56,442 bases of DNA. Source: Microbacteriaceae bacterium. Its GTDB lineage: Bacteria; Actinomycetota; Actinomycetes; Actinomycetales; Microbacteriaceae. The position numbers were made by a program, and so were the translations under genes. Under the pieces are notes generated by a model. That model was not told where the DNA came from, made no database searches, and saw only the letters and a list, made by a program, of their open reading frames with translations. Positions 33,411-42,371 of the stretch are shown piece after piece; position 1 is the stretch's first letter; each line of letters begins with the position of its first letter. The DNA lies in the NCBI GenBank assembly GCA_014378715.1, contig JACMNE010000069.1, positions 1 to 56,442 of the forward strand. Direction: 5' to 3'.

Positions 33411-34418
33411 ATGGCCGTTGTCACCATCCGCCAGCTGCTCGACAGCGGCGTTCACTTCGGACACCAGACCCGCCGCTGGAACCCCAAGATGAAGCGATTC
33501 ATCCTGACGGAGCGCTCGGGCAGCCACATCATCGACCTTCAGCAGTCGCTGACCCACATCGACAAGACCTACGAATACGTGCGCGAGACGGTCGCCCACG
33601 GCGGCACCATCCTCTTCGTCGGCACCAAGAAGCAGGCGCAGGGTTCCATCGCCGAGCAGGCGCAGCGCGTCGGCCAGCCGTATGTCAACCAGCGCTGGCT
33701 CGGTGGGCTCCTCACCAACTTCCAGACCGTCTCCAAGCGCCTCGCGCGCATGAAGGAGCTCGAGGAGGTCGACTTCGACGACACCACCAAAGGCTTCACC
33801 AAGAAGGAGCTGCTGATCCAGCGCCGTGAGCTGGTCAAGCTGCAGCGCTCGCTCGGTGGTATCCGCAACCTCACGAAGACGCCGTCCGCGATCTGGATCG
33901 TCGACACCAAGAAGGAGCACCTCGCGATCGACGAGGCGCACAAGCTCGGTATCCCTGTCATCGCGATCCTCGACACCAACTGCGACCCCGACGACGTGCA
34001 GTACCCGATCCCCGGAAACGATGACGCCATCCGTTCCGTCGGTCTGCTGACCCGCATCATCGCGGACGCGGCGGCCGAGGGTCTCATCCAGCGTCACGCC
34101 AAGCCCGAAGAGGGCTCAGCGCCCGTCGAGCCGCTCGCCGCGTGGGAGGCCGAGCTCCTCGGACAGGCCGAGGCGCCCGCTGCCGAGGCGCCCGTCGACG
34201 AAGCCGTTGTGCTCCCCGTCGAGGAGAACGACGTCGACGCGGTCGTCGCCGAGCACGAGGCCACAGCCGACGCGAGCATCGTGGTCGAGCACACCGTCGA
34301 GTCCGACGAGACCGCCGAAGCCAAGATCGAAGCCGAGGCCACCGACGCAGAGAAGGCACCCGCCGTGTCCAAGCCTGCTCCGAAGAAGCCCGCAGCCGCA
34401 GCAACCGAAAGCAAGTAA
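33411..34418 (+). CDS. rpsB: 30S ribosomal protein S2
   Basis: A 335-residue S2. The core [28 protein letters not shown] to [25 protein letters not shown] occupies about 230 residues. A further 100-residue tail, first acidic and Ala-rich ([13 protein letters not shown]), ends in a short Lys/Pro/Ala segment. E. coli S2 is 241 residues. The start is ATG 33411, with AAAGGAGA 6 nt upstream, at the conserved N-terminus. tsf follows after 11 bases. Confidence 0.97.
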   Translation: MAVVTIRQLLDSGVHFGHQTRRWNPKMKRFILTERSGSHIIDLQQSLTHIDKTYEYVRETVAHGGTILFVGTKKQAQGSIAEQAQRVGQPYVNQRWLGGLLTNFQTVSKRLARMKELEEVDFDDTTKGFTKKELLIQRRELVKLQRSLGGIRNLTKTPSAIWIVDTKKEHLAIDEAHKLGIPVIAILDTNCDPDDVQYPIPGNDDAIRSVGLLTRIIADAAAEGLIQRHAKPEEGSAPVEPLAAWEAELLGQAEAPAAEAPVDEAVVLPVEENDVDAVVAEHEATADASIVVEHTVESDETAEAKIEAEATDAEKAPAVSKPAPKKPAAAATESK

Positions 34419-34429
34419 GGAATACCGAC

Positions 34430-35257
34430 ATGGCAGCTTTCAGCCTGGAAGACCTGAAGACCCTGCGCGAACGCCTGGGCACGGGAATGGTCGAGACGAA
34501 GAACGCCCTCGTCGAAGCCGGCGGCGACCTCGAGAAGGCCACCGAGCTCCTGCGCCTCAAGGGAGCGAAGGGCAACGCGAAGCGTGCTGACCGCTCCACG
34601 AGCGAGGGACTCGTCGCCGCCAAGGAGAACGGCACCGCGACGACGCTCATCGAGCTCGACTGCGAGACCGACTTCGTCGCCAAGGGGGAGAAGTTCGTCT
34701 CCCTCGGCAATGTGGTGCTCGAGGCGGCTGTCACGGCCGGAGCGACCACCGTCGAGGAGGCGCTCGCCGCCACCGCCGGCACGCAGACCGTCGCCGAACT
34801 CATCAGCGATGAGGCCGCGATCCTCGGAGAGAAGATCGTCCTCCGCCGCCTCGTGGTCATCGACGGCGAGAAGTTCGCCGTCTACCTGCACAAGACCAAC
34901 AAGGACCTGCCTCCGCAGGTCGGCGTGGTCGTCGGCTACACGGGTGACGATGCCGAGACCGCTCGCGGTATCGCCCAGCACATCTCGTTCGCCGACCCCC
35001 AGGTGCTCTCCCGCGACGACGTCCCCGCCGAGACGGTCGACGCCGAGCGCCGCATCGTCGAGGAGATCAGCCGCAACGAGGGCAAGCCGGAGGCAGCGCT
35101 TCCGAAGATCATCGAGGGACGCCTGACCGGCTTCTTCAAGCAGGTCGCCCTGCTCGAGCAGGACTACGCGAAGGACAACAAGCTGTCCGTCGCGAAGGTG
35201 CTGTCGAACTCCGGCCTCACTGTGACCGGGTTCGCCCGTTTCAAGGTGGGCGCGTAA
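34430..35257 (+). CDS. tsf: Elongation factor Ts
   Basis: A 275-residue nucleotide exchange factor for EF-Tu. The N-terminal UBA-like helix bundle contains LRERLGTGMVETKNALVEAGGDLEKA. The signature ATTLIELDCETDFVAKGEKF contacts EF-Tu, and two core subdomains follow (DKAN-like IAQHISFADPQVLSR and FFKQVALLEQDYAKDNKLSV). AAGGA precedes the ATG. A strong terminator follows 13 bases after the stop. Confidence 0.97.
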   Translation: MAAFSLEDLKTLRERLGTGMVETKNALVEAGGDLEKATELLRLKGAKGNAKRADRSTSEGLVAAKENGTATTLIELDCETDFVAKGEKFVSLGNVVLEAAVTAGATTVEEALAATAGTQTVAELISDEAAILGEKIVLRRLVVIDGEKFAVYLHKTNKDLPPQVGVVVGYTGDDAETARGIAQHISFADPQVLSRDDVPAETVDAERRIVEEISRNEGKPEAALPKIIEGRLTGFFKQVALLEQDYAKDNKLSVAKVLSNSGLTVTGFARFKVGA

Positions 35258-35270
35258 CACTCGCATGAAC

Positions 35271-35310
35271 AAGGTCCGGGTCGCCGATTGGCGGCCCGGA
35301 CCTTATTTGT
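35271..35310 (+). terminator. Rho-independent terminator of rpsB-tsf
   Basis: A 15-bp stem with one G-T wobble joins 35271-35285 (AAGGTCCGGGTCGCC) and 35290-35304 across a GATT loop, followed by ATTTGT. It separates tsf from pyrH, which has its own promoter. Confidence 0.85.
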
Positions 35311-35323
35311 GTGCCCCACCCCA

Positions 35324-35329
35324 TAATCT
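35324..35329 (+). promoter_or_regulatory. -10 box TAATCT of pyrH
   Basis: TAATCT lies directly after the tsf terminator. Transcription would start near 35336, giving a 30-base leader that contains AAGGGAG before the ATG at 35367. Confidence 0.5.
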
Positions 35330-35366
35330 GTAAGCAGCTATGAGATCCACGAACAAGGGAGCGCAC

Positions 35367-36080
35367 ATGTCGACGGAAACCAAGAAGAGGCGCGTGCTGC
35401 TCAAGCTGTCGGGGGAGTCTTTCGGCGGCGGTTCACTCGGGGTCAACCCCGATGTCGTGAGCGCGGTCGCCCGCGAGATCGCCGAGGCGGCGAAGGAGGT
35501 CGAGGTCGCCATCGTCGTCGGCGGGGGTAACTTCTTCCGCGGAGCGGAGCTCAGCCAACGCGGAATGGACCGCGGGCGCGCCGACTACATGGGCATGCTC
35601 GGCACCGTCATGAACGCCCTCGCCCTGCAGGACTTCCTGGAGCAGGCCGGAGCCGCCACCCGCGTGCAATCGGCCATCTCCATGACCCAGGTCGCGGAGC
35701 CTTACATCCCCCGTCGTGCTGAACGCCACCTCGAGAAGGGCCGGGTGGTCATCTTCGGCGCCGGTGCCGGCCTCCCGTACTTCTCGACCGACACCGTGGC
35801 CGCCCAGCGTGCCCTCGAGATCGGGGCGGATGTTGTGCTGGTCGCCAAGAACGGAGTCGACGGCGTCTACTCGGCCGACCCGCGAACCGACGACACCGCC
35901 CGAATGATCCATGAGATCACCTACCAGGAGGCGCTCGTCCAGGGCCTCAACGTCGTCGACTCGACGGCGTTCAGCCTCTGCAAGGACAACGGCATGCCCA
36001 TGGTGGTCTTCGGGATGAACCCGGACGGCAACCTGTCCCGCGCAATACGTGGCGACCGGATCGGCACGCTGCTCAGCTGA
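35367..36080 (+). CDS. pyrH: UMP kinase
   Basis: A 237-residue bacterial UMP kinase of the amino-acid-kinase fold that makes UDP. Motifs are [13 protein letters not shown], the [10 protein letters not shown] loop, [17 protein letters not shown] and the ATP-site [18 protein letters not shown]. The start is ATG 35367 because AAGGGAG precedes it by 6 nt and the length then matches the family; an ATG at 35340 adds nine residues with no site. It heads pyrH-frr-cdsA. Confidence 0.96.
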   Translation: MSTETKKRRVLLKLSGESFGGGSLGVNPDVVSAVAREIAEAAKEVEVAIVVGGGNFFRGAELSQRGMDRGRADYMGMLGTVMNALALQDFLEQAGAATRVQSAISMTQVAEPYIPRRAERHLEKGRVVIFGAGAGLPYFSTDTVAAQRALEIGADVVLVAKNGVDGVYSADPRTDDTARMIHEITYQEALVQGLNVVDSTAFSLCKDNGMPMVVFGMNPDGNLSRAIRGDRIGTLLS

Positions 36081-36136
36081 ACTCCGGGAAGCGTCCCGCC
36101 CAGCAACTAAACTCGAAGCGATACGAAGGAGCCGCC

Positions 36137-36691
36137 GTGATAAGCGACGTAATGGCAGAAGCCAAAGACAAGATGGTCAAGTCGGTCGAGGCCGCCAAGG
36201 AGGACTTCAGCAACGTGCGCACCGGGCGTGCCAACCCCGCGCTGTTCCAGAAGATCCTGGTCGACTATTACGGAACTCCGACCCCCCTCGGCCAGCTCGC
36301 CGGAATGCAGAACCCCGAGGCTCGCACCCTGCTGGTGACGCCCTACGACAAGATCGCGCTGAAGGACATCGAGCGCGCGCTCGTCAACGCACCGAACCTC
36401 GGCGCGAACGTCGGCAATGACGGCGTCGTCATCCGCGTGACCCTCCCGGAGCTCACCGAGGAGCGCCGCAAGGAGTTCGTGAAGCTCGTGCGGGTGAAGG
36501 GCGAGGACGCGAAGGTGTCCATCCGCAACATCCGCCGCCGGGCGAAGGACGACCTCGACGCCCTCAAGAGCGCCGTCGGTGACGACGAGGTCGCCCGGGG
36601 TGAGAAGGACCTCGAAACGGTCACCAAGACCTACATCGACGCCATCGACTCCGCCCTGAAGAAGAAGGAAGCCGAGCTTCTCGAGGTCTGA
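36137..36691 (+). CDS. frr: Ribosome recycling factor
   Basis: A 184-residue factor that splits post-termination ribosomes with EF-G. It has the conserved core [36 protein letters not shown] and the C-terminal helix [18 protein letters not shown]. The start is a GTG with GAAGGAG upstream. The stop overlaps the cdsA ATG (TGATG), coupling ribosome recycling to phospholipid synthesis genes. Confidence 0.97.
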   Translation: MISDVMAEAKDKMVKSVEAAKEDFSNVRTGRANPALFQKILVDYYGTPTPLGQLAGMQNPEARTLLVTPYDKIALKDIERALVNAPNLGANVGNDGVVIRVTLPELTEERRKEFVKLVRVKGEDAKVSIRNIRRRAKDDLDALKSAVGDDEVARGEKDLETVTKTYIDAIDSALKKKEAELLEV

Positions 36692-37680
36692 TGACGGACT
36701 CTCCCGAGGGACAGCAGCCCGCGGCCAGGAAGAAGGGGCGCGCCAGGCTCCGGCGCGACGAGTTCGAGGCGCGGGCGACCGCCACGCGGGAGGACATCCG
36801 GGCCCAGCTCGCGGTGACGCGTGCCCAGATCGACCAAGCCAACGTGAAGATCGAGGCGCGCACCGGCAGGAACCTGCCATTGGCGATCCTGATCGGGCTG
36901 GTCCTCGGCGTGGGGATGCTCGCGAGCTTGATCGTCGTGAAGGAATTCTTCATGATCGTCGCGATCATCCTGATCACCTTCACGGCCTTCGAGCTCGCGA
37001 GCGCGCTCTGGTTCGGTGGCCGCTATGTGCCCAAGGTGCCCACGATCATCGCGTCGGTCGCGATCGTACCCGCCGCGTTCTATCTTCCGGACGACGGGAG
37101 GTGGCTGGTCTTCCTCGGCGGAGTACTGTTCGTCGCGCTGTGGCGCACCGTGGCGATTGCGCGCCCCTCGAGACGGGGCACGGCGCTGGAGTTCTGGAAG
37201 GACATCGGCGCCGGCACCTTCGTGCAGGCCTACGTCCCGTTCCTCGGGAGCTTCGCCGTCGTGATGACCGCTCAGGACGGCGGCCAATGGTGGACACTCG
37301 CGTTCCTCATCATCGTCGTGTCGATCGACACCGGGGCCTACGCAAGCGGCCTGCTGTTCGGCAAGCACCCGATGGCTCCCCGGATCAGCCCGAAGAAGAC
37401 CTGGGAGGGATTCGCCGGCTCTGTCGTCGTCGCCCTCGTCGGCGGTGTGCTGCTGTCGGTCTACATGCTCGGCCAGCCCGCCTGGTTCGGCATCATCTTC
37501 GGTCTGACCATGGTCGCCACCGCGACCGTGGGCGACCTCACCGAGTCGCTCATCAAACGCGACCTCGGAATCAAGGACATCAGCACCTGGCTGCCCGGGC
37601 ACGGCGGGTTCCTCGACCGGCTCGACTCGGTTCTGCCCAGCGCGGCAGCGGCGTACCTGCTGTTCCTGATCTTCGCCTGA
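36691..37680 (+). CDS. cdsA: Phosphatidate cytidylyltransferase
   Basis: A 329-residue membrane enzyme that makes CDP-diacylglycerol. The CDP signature is intact in ESLIKRDLGIKDISTWLPGHGGFLDRLDS. Upstream are about eight membrane segments. The hydrophilic N-terminus of about 65 residues is rich in Arg, Glu and Ala and may form a short coiled coil (ATATREDIRAQLAVTRAQID). The ATG overlaps the frr stop. The DivIVA-repeat gene follows after 23 bases. Confidence 0.95.
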   Translation: MTDSPEGQQPAARKKGRARLRRDEFEARATATREDIRAQLAVTRAQIDQANVKIEARTGRNLPLAILIGLVLGVGMLASLIVVKEFFMIVAIILITFTAFELASALWFGGRYVPKVPTIIASVAIVPAAFYLPDDGRWLVFLGGVLFVALWRTVAIARPSRRGTALEFWKDIGAGTFVQAYVPFLGSFAVVMTAQDGGQWWTLAFLIIVVSIDTGAYASGLLFGKHPMAPRISPKKTWEGFAGSVVVALVGGVLLSVYMLGQPAWFGIIFGLTMVATATVGDLTESLIKRDLGIKDISTWLPGHGGFLDRLDSVLPSAAAAYLLFLIFA

Positions 37681-37691
37681 CCGGTGTGGGG

Positions 37692-37697
37692 CAGAAT
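37692..37697 (+). promoter_or_regulatory. -10 box CAGAAT, leaderless start of the DivIVA-repeat gene
   Basis: CAGAAT, 6 nt, then GTG at 37704, in the short gap after cdsA. Read-through from cdsA is equally possible. Confidence 0.4.
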
Positions 37698-37703
37698 AGG
37701 CAC

Positions 37704-38258
37704 GTGAGCACAACTTTCCCCCGAACCCGGCGGTCCCGGCTCGGCTACAACGTCGAGCAGGTCGAGGACTTCCTCGAGGAGGCCAGGCGCGCCTACGGCG
37801 CGGAGGCCGGCGAGTTGACGGTCGTGACGAGCGAGAGCATCCGCCGCACCGCGTTCGGCATGCAGAAGGGTGGCTACGCCGCCGCCCCCGTCGACGCCGC
37901 GCTCGAGCGACTCGAAGACGCCTTCGCGACCAGGGAGCGGGAGCGAGTTCGTCAGGAGAAGGGCGAGGACGCCGTCGTCGACGGTGCCCGCGTCATCGCG
38001 CAGGAGATCCTCGACCGGCTCTCCCGGCCGGTCGGCGAGCGCTTTCTGCGGGTCGGCCCGTTCGCCTCCGGATACCACCGCAGCGACGTCGACGACTTCG
38101 CCGACCGACTCACTGCGTATTTTCAGGACGGCGAACCGATGACGGTCGAAGAGGTGCGCGCTGCCGCGTTCCGCCCCCGCCGTGGCGGGTATCGGGAGGC
38201 CCAGGTCGATCTCGTGCTCGACGGTGTCGTCGATGTGATGCTGGCCGTTCGGGCCTGA
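37704..38258 (+). CDS. Protein with repeated DivIVA-type motifs
   Basis: A 184-residue protein with repeated short DivIVA-like units: FPRTRRSRLGYNVEQVEDFLEEA near residue 5, FGMQKGGYAAAPVDAALERLEDAF near 50, FASGYHRSDVDDFADRLTAYF near 120 and FRPRRGGYREAQVDLVLDGVVDVML at the end. In full DivIVA/Wag31 one such motif binds curved membrane and a long coiled coil follows; here coiled coil is nearly absent. Repeated membrane-binding motifs next to cdsA suggest a pole- or septum-localised membrane protein, but that is inference. Confidence 0.82.
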   Translation: MSTTFPRTRRSRLGYNVEQVEDFLEEARRAYGAEAGELTVVTSESIRRTAFGMQKGGYAAAPVDAALERLEDAFATRERERVRQEKGEDAVVDGARVIAQEILDRLSRPVGERFLRVGPFASGYHRSDVDDFADRLTAYFQDGEPMTVEEVRAAAFRPRRGGYREAQVDLVLDGVVDVMLAVRA

Positions 38259-38324
38259 GCCGACCCTCCACCACCCCGACCTGATTGGCGATCCGTCGCT
38301 GACCTGCGCTAGGGTCGGGTAATT

Positions 38325-38981
38325 GTGGGTCGTCATCAGAACGTTATAGTGCACCAGCCGGTTTCCCGAACCGCCCTGGCGCCGGCCGCCCGACCGAAAA
38401 TCCGTCAGGGCCGTGTGCTCCCGCTCTTCGCCTCCTTCGCTGCCCTCGCCTTCGTGCTGGTGTCCGTCACATCGCCGATGTCGCAGAACGAGGCCGCCGC
38501 GGCCGAGATCACCGCCGAGATCGCCGCGCTCCCCACCCAACAGCTCGTGGTCGCCGCCGCCCCCGCCCCGGCGCTCGTGCGGGACAGCTACGGTGTCACC
38601 TCTCGGCCCGTTCCCGTCGTGATCGTCCCGGCCGCCAGCTCCGGCTCGGCCTCGGCGCCCGCCGCGGGCACCCCTGACCCGGGCAGCGCCAAGGCGGTCG
38701 CCTACGACATGGTCCAGGCGCGGGGCTGGGGCGAGGAGCAGTACAGCTGCCTCGTCTCCCTGTGGCAGAAGGAATCCGGCTGGAACACCTTTGCCGCCAA
38801 CCGTTCCAGCGGAGCCTACGGCATCCCGCAGGCGCTCCCGGGCAGCAAGATGGCCAGCGCCGGCGGCGACTGGGCCACCAATCCCGCCACTCAGATCGCC
38901 TGGGGCCTCGGCTACATCACCGCCCGCTACAGCGACCCATGCGGCGCCTGGGGCGCGAGCCAGAGCAAGGGCTGGTACTGA
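38325..38981 (+). CDS. Secreted lysozyme-like (aggregation-promoting-factor/transglycosylase-like) protein
   Basis: A 218-residue exported protein with a basic N-terminus, one hydrophobic segment at about residues 32-48, an Ala/Pro-rich linker and a C-terminal lysozyme-like domain. The domain is seen in MVQARGWGEEQYSCLVSLWQKESGWN, with the probable catalytic Glu in WQKESGWN, and in ASGAYGIPQALPG-type residues followed by NPATQIAWGLGYITARY. It probably cleaves or remodels peptidoglycan. The GTG at 38325 lies 9 nt after TAGGGT; a second GTG at 38349 is possible. Confidence 0.82.
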   Translation: MGRHQNVIVHQPVSRTALAPAARPKIRQGRVLPLFASFAALAFVLVSVTSPMSQNEAAAAEITAEIAALPTQQLVVAAAPAPALVRDSYGVTSRPVPVVIVPAASSGSASAPAAGTPDPGSAKAVAYDMVQARGWGEEQYSCLVSLWQKESGWNTFAANRSSGAYGIPQALPGSKMASAGGDWATNPATQIAWGLGYITARYSDPCGAWGASQSKGWY

Positions 38982-39019
38982 GCGACCCGTTCGCCCAGCA
39001 GTCCGGAAGAGCCCCCACC

Positions 39020-39322
39020 GTGTCCAGGAGCAATCGACCGCGCCGGTCGCGCGGTTCCCGCCCGCAGGACGACGAGCCCGACGACCTGTCCCGGGTGCTC
39101 TACGGCCGGCTGCACGTGCAGACGGCCAGGGACGGCCGCTGGAACGTGCAGTCCCTCGGGGCGTCGAACTCCGTCAAGGAGTACGTCTGCCCCGGCTGCG
39201 GACTGAGGATCGCCCCGGGAACCGCCCACACGGTCGCCTGGCGCGCCGACGGGCTCATGGGTGAGGCCGACGACGTCGCCGCCCGCCGTCACTGGCACAA
39301 CCACTGTTGGAAGATCAGGTAG
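39020..39322 (+). CDS. Small CxxC/HxxHC putative zinc-binding protein
   Basis: A 100-residue protein with a basic N-terminal tail. YVCPGCGLRIAPGTAHTVAW supplies a CxxC pair and a His, and ARRHWHNHCW near the end supplies more possible ligands, together resembling a zinc ribbon or HNH-type fold. Similar small proteins next to an alpha/beta hydrolase are common in actinobacteria, often under an unsupported ATP/GTP-binding name. No P-loop is present here. The start is GTG 39020, with GGAAGAG upstream. The hydrolase gene follows after 6 bases. Confidence 0.75.
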   Translation: MSRSNRPRRSRGSRPQDDEPDDLSRVLYGRLHVQTARDGRWNVQSLGASNSVKEYVCPGCGLRIAPGTAHTVAWRADGLMGEADDVAARRHWHNHCWKIR

Positions 39323-39328
39323 GACGAC

Positions 39329-40039
39329 ATGCAGATCAAGGGCGGGATCGAGCTCCCGGCGCGGCGCGAGGACATCGAGCTGCACACCGTCGACGGGCTG
39401 ACCCTCGTGGGCGAGCTGGCGCTGCCCCTCACCGCGGATCCGGTGGCGACGATCGTCGCCCTGCATCCGCTGCCCACCGCCGGGGGCTTCATGGACTCGC
39501 ACATCATCCGCAAGGCTGCGGCCCGGCTCCCTGCCCTAGCGGATGTCGCGGTGCTGCGATTCAACTTCCGGGGAGTGTCATCGCCGCGCGGCGTCTCACA
39601 GGGCAACTTCGGTCACGGCGATGACGAGCGACACGACCTCGCCGCGGCCATGGATCTCGTGCGAGAGCGCGCGCTACCGAACCCCTGGTTGCTCGGCTGG
39701 TCCTTCGGCACCGAGGTGGCACTGAAGCACGGCCTCGGCTGCGACGTTGACGGCATCATCCTGCTGTCGCCGCCCCTGCACCGCACGACAGACACGGAGC
39801 TGGCTGCCTGGGCCGGCAGCGGCAAGCGGATGGTGGTGGTGGTGCCAGAGCTCGACGACTACCTGCGTCCGCCCGAGGCGGCGCGGCGCTTCTCGGTCGT
39901 GCCGGAGGCCGAGATGGTCGCCGTCGACGGCGGCAAGCACCTGTGGGTCGGCGAGCAGCAGACGCGGCGCGTGCTGACCGAGATCGTCACGCGACTCAAC
40001 CCCGGTGTGCTGCCCCTCCCGGAGGAATGGACGGACTGA
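39329..40039 (+). CDS. Alpha/beta hydrolase
   Basis: A 236-residue cytosolic hydrolase. The nucleophile elbow is GWSFGTE (Ser in GxSxG), the oxyanion region is LHPLPTAGGFMDSH, and VDGGKHLW holds the catalytic His. The acid is probably in VVVPELDDYLRP. The pattern FNFRGVSSPRGVSQGNFGHGDDERHD is typical of a conserved bacterial family of dienelactone-hydrolase-like proteins with unknown substrate. It is co-directional with the zinc-motif gene and convergent with the AI-2E family gene, with 12 bases between. Confidence 0.88.
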   Translation: MQIKGGIELPARREDIELHTVDGLTLVGELALPLTADPVATIVALHPLPTAGGFMDSHIIRKAAARLPALADVAVLRFNFRGVSSPRGVSQGNFGHGDDERHDLAAAMDLVRERALPNPWLLGWSFGTEVALKHGLGCDVDGIILLSPPLHRTTDTELAAWAGSGKRMVVVVPELDDYLRPPEAARRFSVVPEAEMVAVDGGKHLWVGEQQTRRVLTEIVTRLNPGVLPLPEEWTD

Positions 40040-40051
40040 CCCGCTCTGCCC

Positions 40052-41101
40052 CTAGAGCTCGCTCTGCCTCGGCACGACGACCTGCTTGATGATCAGCTGG
40101 ATCGAGGCCGCCACGGGGATCGCCACGAGCGCGCCGAGGAGCCCGAGCAGGGTGCCTCCGGCGAGCGCGGCGATGACCACCACTACGCCGGGCACCTGCA
40201 CGGCGCGCGTCATGATCCGCGGGTTGACGATGTATGCCTCGATCTGCATGTAGAGCAGGTAGTACCCAGCGACCCAGAACACCGTCGGGGTGCCGTCGAA
40301 CAGCAGCACCGCCAGGGTGATGATGACGGAGGCGGAGAGTGTTCCGACGAGGGGGATCAGCGACCCGAGGAACGCGATGAACGCGAGCAGGGCCGAGTAC
40401 TCCGCACGGATGAAGAACGTCAGCACAATGAAGGAGAGCACCCCGTTCACCAGGGCGAGGGTGACCTGCCCGACGACGTAGCGGCCCACGGAATGGCTGA
40501 TCTGCTCGGAGATGTCCACGAAGCCGGCACGGCGGGAGGCGGGTACCAGCTGGTAGAGACCGCGCTTCAGACTCCCCAGGGAGGCCGTGAAGTACAGCAT
40601 CAGGATGATGACGATCACGGCGCCGGCGAGTCCGGACGCGAAGCCGATGCCGGCCTTGAGCACCCCGCCGCCGATGTCGCTCAGGAAGGTGGGGTCGCCC
40701 ACCGTGGAGTTGACCTGGGAGAGCAATTGGTCGACCTCGAGCCAGGGGAACGCATTCTTGATCGAGGTGATGAGCGACCCGTCCTGGAAGCTCGAGATGA
40801 CCTTCGGGATCTGATCGATGAGGTTCTGCACCTGGTCGACGATGACGGGGATGATCGCGAGGACCAGCCCGGCGAGCACGGCCAGCACGCCGACGAGCAC
40901 GGTGAGGATCGCGAAGGGACGCTTCATGCCTTTCTTCTCGAGCCAGGTCACGAGGGGGTCGAGGCCGAGCGCGAGGAACAGGGCCGCTCCGATGTAGGTG
41001 AGTATCGTGGCGAGCGAGGCGATCGCCCCGCCGATCACGAGGGCGACGAGCACGCCGAGGGCCCCGAACAGGCCGAACCGGAAGGCGTTGTGGATCTTCA
41101 C
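40052..41101 (-). CDS. AI-2E family transporter (PerM-like permease)
   Basis: A 349-residue membrane protein with about seven or eight hydrophobic segments and the family core ALFLALGLDPLVTWLEKKGMKRPFAI, LYFTASLGSLKRGLYQLVP and FIAFLGSLIPLVGTLSASVIITLAVLLFDG. Family members include exporters and Na+/H+ antiporters; AI-2 transport is shown for very few. No quorum-sensing gene is nearby. The start is GTG 41101. Confidence 0.9.
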   Translation of the reverse strand: MKIHNAFRFGLFGALGVLVALVIGGAIASLATILTYIGAALFLALGLDPLVTWLEKKGMKRPFAILTVLVGVLAVLAGLVLAIIPVIVDQVQNLIDQIPKVISSFQDGSLITSIKNAFPWLEVDQLLSQVNSTVGDPTFLSDIGGGVLKAGIGFASGLAGAVIVIILMLYFTASLGSLKRGLYQLVPASRRAGFVDISEQISHSVGRYVVGQVTLALVNGVLSFIVLTFFIRAEYSALLAFIAFLGSLIPLVGTLSASVIITLAVLLFDGTPTVFWVAGYYLLYMQIEAYIVNPRIMTRAVQVPGVVVVIAALAGGTLLGLLGALVAIPVAASIQLIIKQVVVPRQSEL

Positions 41102-41142
41102 TGGCGGTGCACCTTCATCGGCGGAGCCCTTCGCGGTCGGGG

Positions 41143-42279
41143 TTACTCAGCCGTGGACTGCTCCGCCTGAGTGAGGACGCCGCGGAGGCTTTCGAAGTAT
41201 CCGGCCACCGCTTCGCGCTCAATTCTAATCTTGGCCAGTCGGTCCTCCGCGTCGGAGATAAGGGCTGCCGTTCTGGCCTCCGCGTCGGTTACCATCCGCT
41301 TCGTCCGCTCGTCGGTGGCGGAGACCGTGGCGGTGGCGGCGGCCTCGGCGGCCTGGCGGCACGCGGCGGCGTCGGCGCGCGCCCGGGTGTCGAGCTCCTG
41401 GGCCTCGCGCCGCGACTCCTCGGCGAGGGTGGTCATCTCGGCGAGCTGGCGCTGCGCCTCCTCGAGGTACTTCCTGGTCTGGGCGACCGCCTCCTGGTGG
41501 GCGAGGAGCAGGGCCTTGCCGTCTTCCTCACGTCGCGCCGTCATCTCGACGCCCAGTTCGATCCTGGCGAGCTCGGCGTCGCGCGCCAGGTCGCGGGCGA
41601 GCTGGGCGCGCCCCCGCTCGGTGTCCCGCGCCAGCTGTGCCGCGGAGTCCCGGGCGTCGCTGACGTCGCGTAGGGCGGCAGCCCCCATCTCGGCGGCCTC
41701 GCGTTCAGCATCGGCCCGCACTGCAGCGGCCTGGTTCCGGGCCGCCGAGCGAACCTCGGCCGACTCCGTCGCGACGGCCCCGCGGATCGCGGCGGCGTCG
41801 CGCATCGCATCGCGGGTCACCGCCTCGGCCTGGGTGGCGGCGTTCGCGACCAGCGCGGCCGCCTCGTCGTGGGCGGCGTCGAGCACCACCGCAGCGCGGT
41901 CGTTCGCCGACGAGACGAATCCCTCGGCTGACTCCATCGCCTCGACTCGCATGCGATTCACATCGAGCTGCACGCTGTTCCGCAGCCGCTCGGCATCGTT
42001 GTCGGCTTGGCTGATCAGCCGGGTCGACTGCTCCTCGGCCACCCGCAGCACGTTCTCGAGCTTGCTCCCGAGTCCGCTGTAGGTGGGGCTCCCGGTCTGC
42101 TCGACCTCCGACTCGAGCTCGCGCACGGTCGCCTGGAGGCGCTTCATCTCCCTGGCCGACTCTGCCCGCTCGACATTCGCCTTGATCAACTCGCGCCGCA
42201 GCTCGAGCATCGCCTTGTCGACCTCATCGCGGTTGTACCCACGCATGGCGGTCGTGAAGTCTTCGTCGTCAGTGGCCAC
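41143..42279 (-). CDS. DivIVA-like coiled-coil protein
   Basis: A 378-residue Ala/Glu/Arg-rich protein. The N-terminus DEDFTTAMRGYNRDEVDKAMLELRRELI is a DivIVA-type membrane-binding motif. It is followed by almost unbroken coiled coil with many Ala heptads to about residue 360. It resembles actinobacterial polar-growth and filament proteins (Wag31, Scy/FilP-like), but is not a clear orthologue of any. The start is GTG 42279, with TACACT exactly 6 nt upstream; the frame remains open further but without conserved sequence. Confidence 0.8.
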   Translation of the reverse strand: MATDDEDFTTAMRGYNRDEVDKAMLELRRELIKANVERAESAREMKRLQATVRELESEVEQTGSPTYSGLGSKLENVLRVAEEQSTRLISQADNDAERLRNSVQLDVNRMRVEAMESAEGFVSSANDRAAVVLDAAHDEAAALVANAATQAEAVTRDAMRDAAAIRGAVATESAEVRSAARNQAAAVRADAEREAAEMGAAALRDVSDARDSAAQLARDTERGRAQLARDLARDAELARIELGVEMTARREEDGKALLLAHQEAVAQTRKYLEEAQRQLAEMTTLAEESRREAQELDTRARADAAACRQAAEAAATATVSATDERTKRMVTDAEARTAALISDAEDRLAKIRIEREAVAGYFESLRGVLTQAEQSTAE

Positions 42280-42285
42280 CCATCG

Positions 42286-42291
42286 AGTGTA
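42286..42291 (-). promoter_or_regulatory. -10 box TACACT, leaderless start of the DivIVA-like coiled-coil gene
   Basis: TACACT on the minus strand is followed by 6 nt and the GTG at 42279, with no Shine-Dalgarno sequence. Confidence 0.6.
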
Positions 42292-42359
42292 GCCACGCCC
42301 ACCGGCGGCCGTCATTCCGCCGGCTCGGGGGACAATTCGGCTCGGCCAGCGAGTTCGGC

Positions 42360-42365
42360 TATTCT
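42360..42365 (+). promoter_or_regulatory. Candidate -10 box (TATTCT) of the large membrane protein gene
   Basis: TATTCT lies in a locally AT-rich patch, with TTCGGC 18 bases upstream as a weak -35 box. Transcription would start near 42372. Confidence 0.4.
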
Positions 42366-42371
42366 TTACTG

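Noticed and set aside
38259..38324. c-di-AMP riboswitch before the lysozyme-like gene
   Set aside because: Such riboswitches precede similar wall-hydrolase genes in actinobacteria, but this gap has only 66 bases and lacks the conserved core.
40052..41101. Quorum-sensing (AI-2) transporter
   Set aside because: The family name is misleading; there is no luxS or lsr gene here, and most members are not shown to move AI-2.
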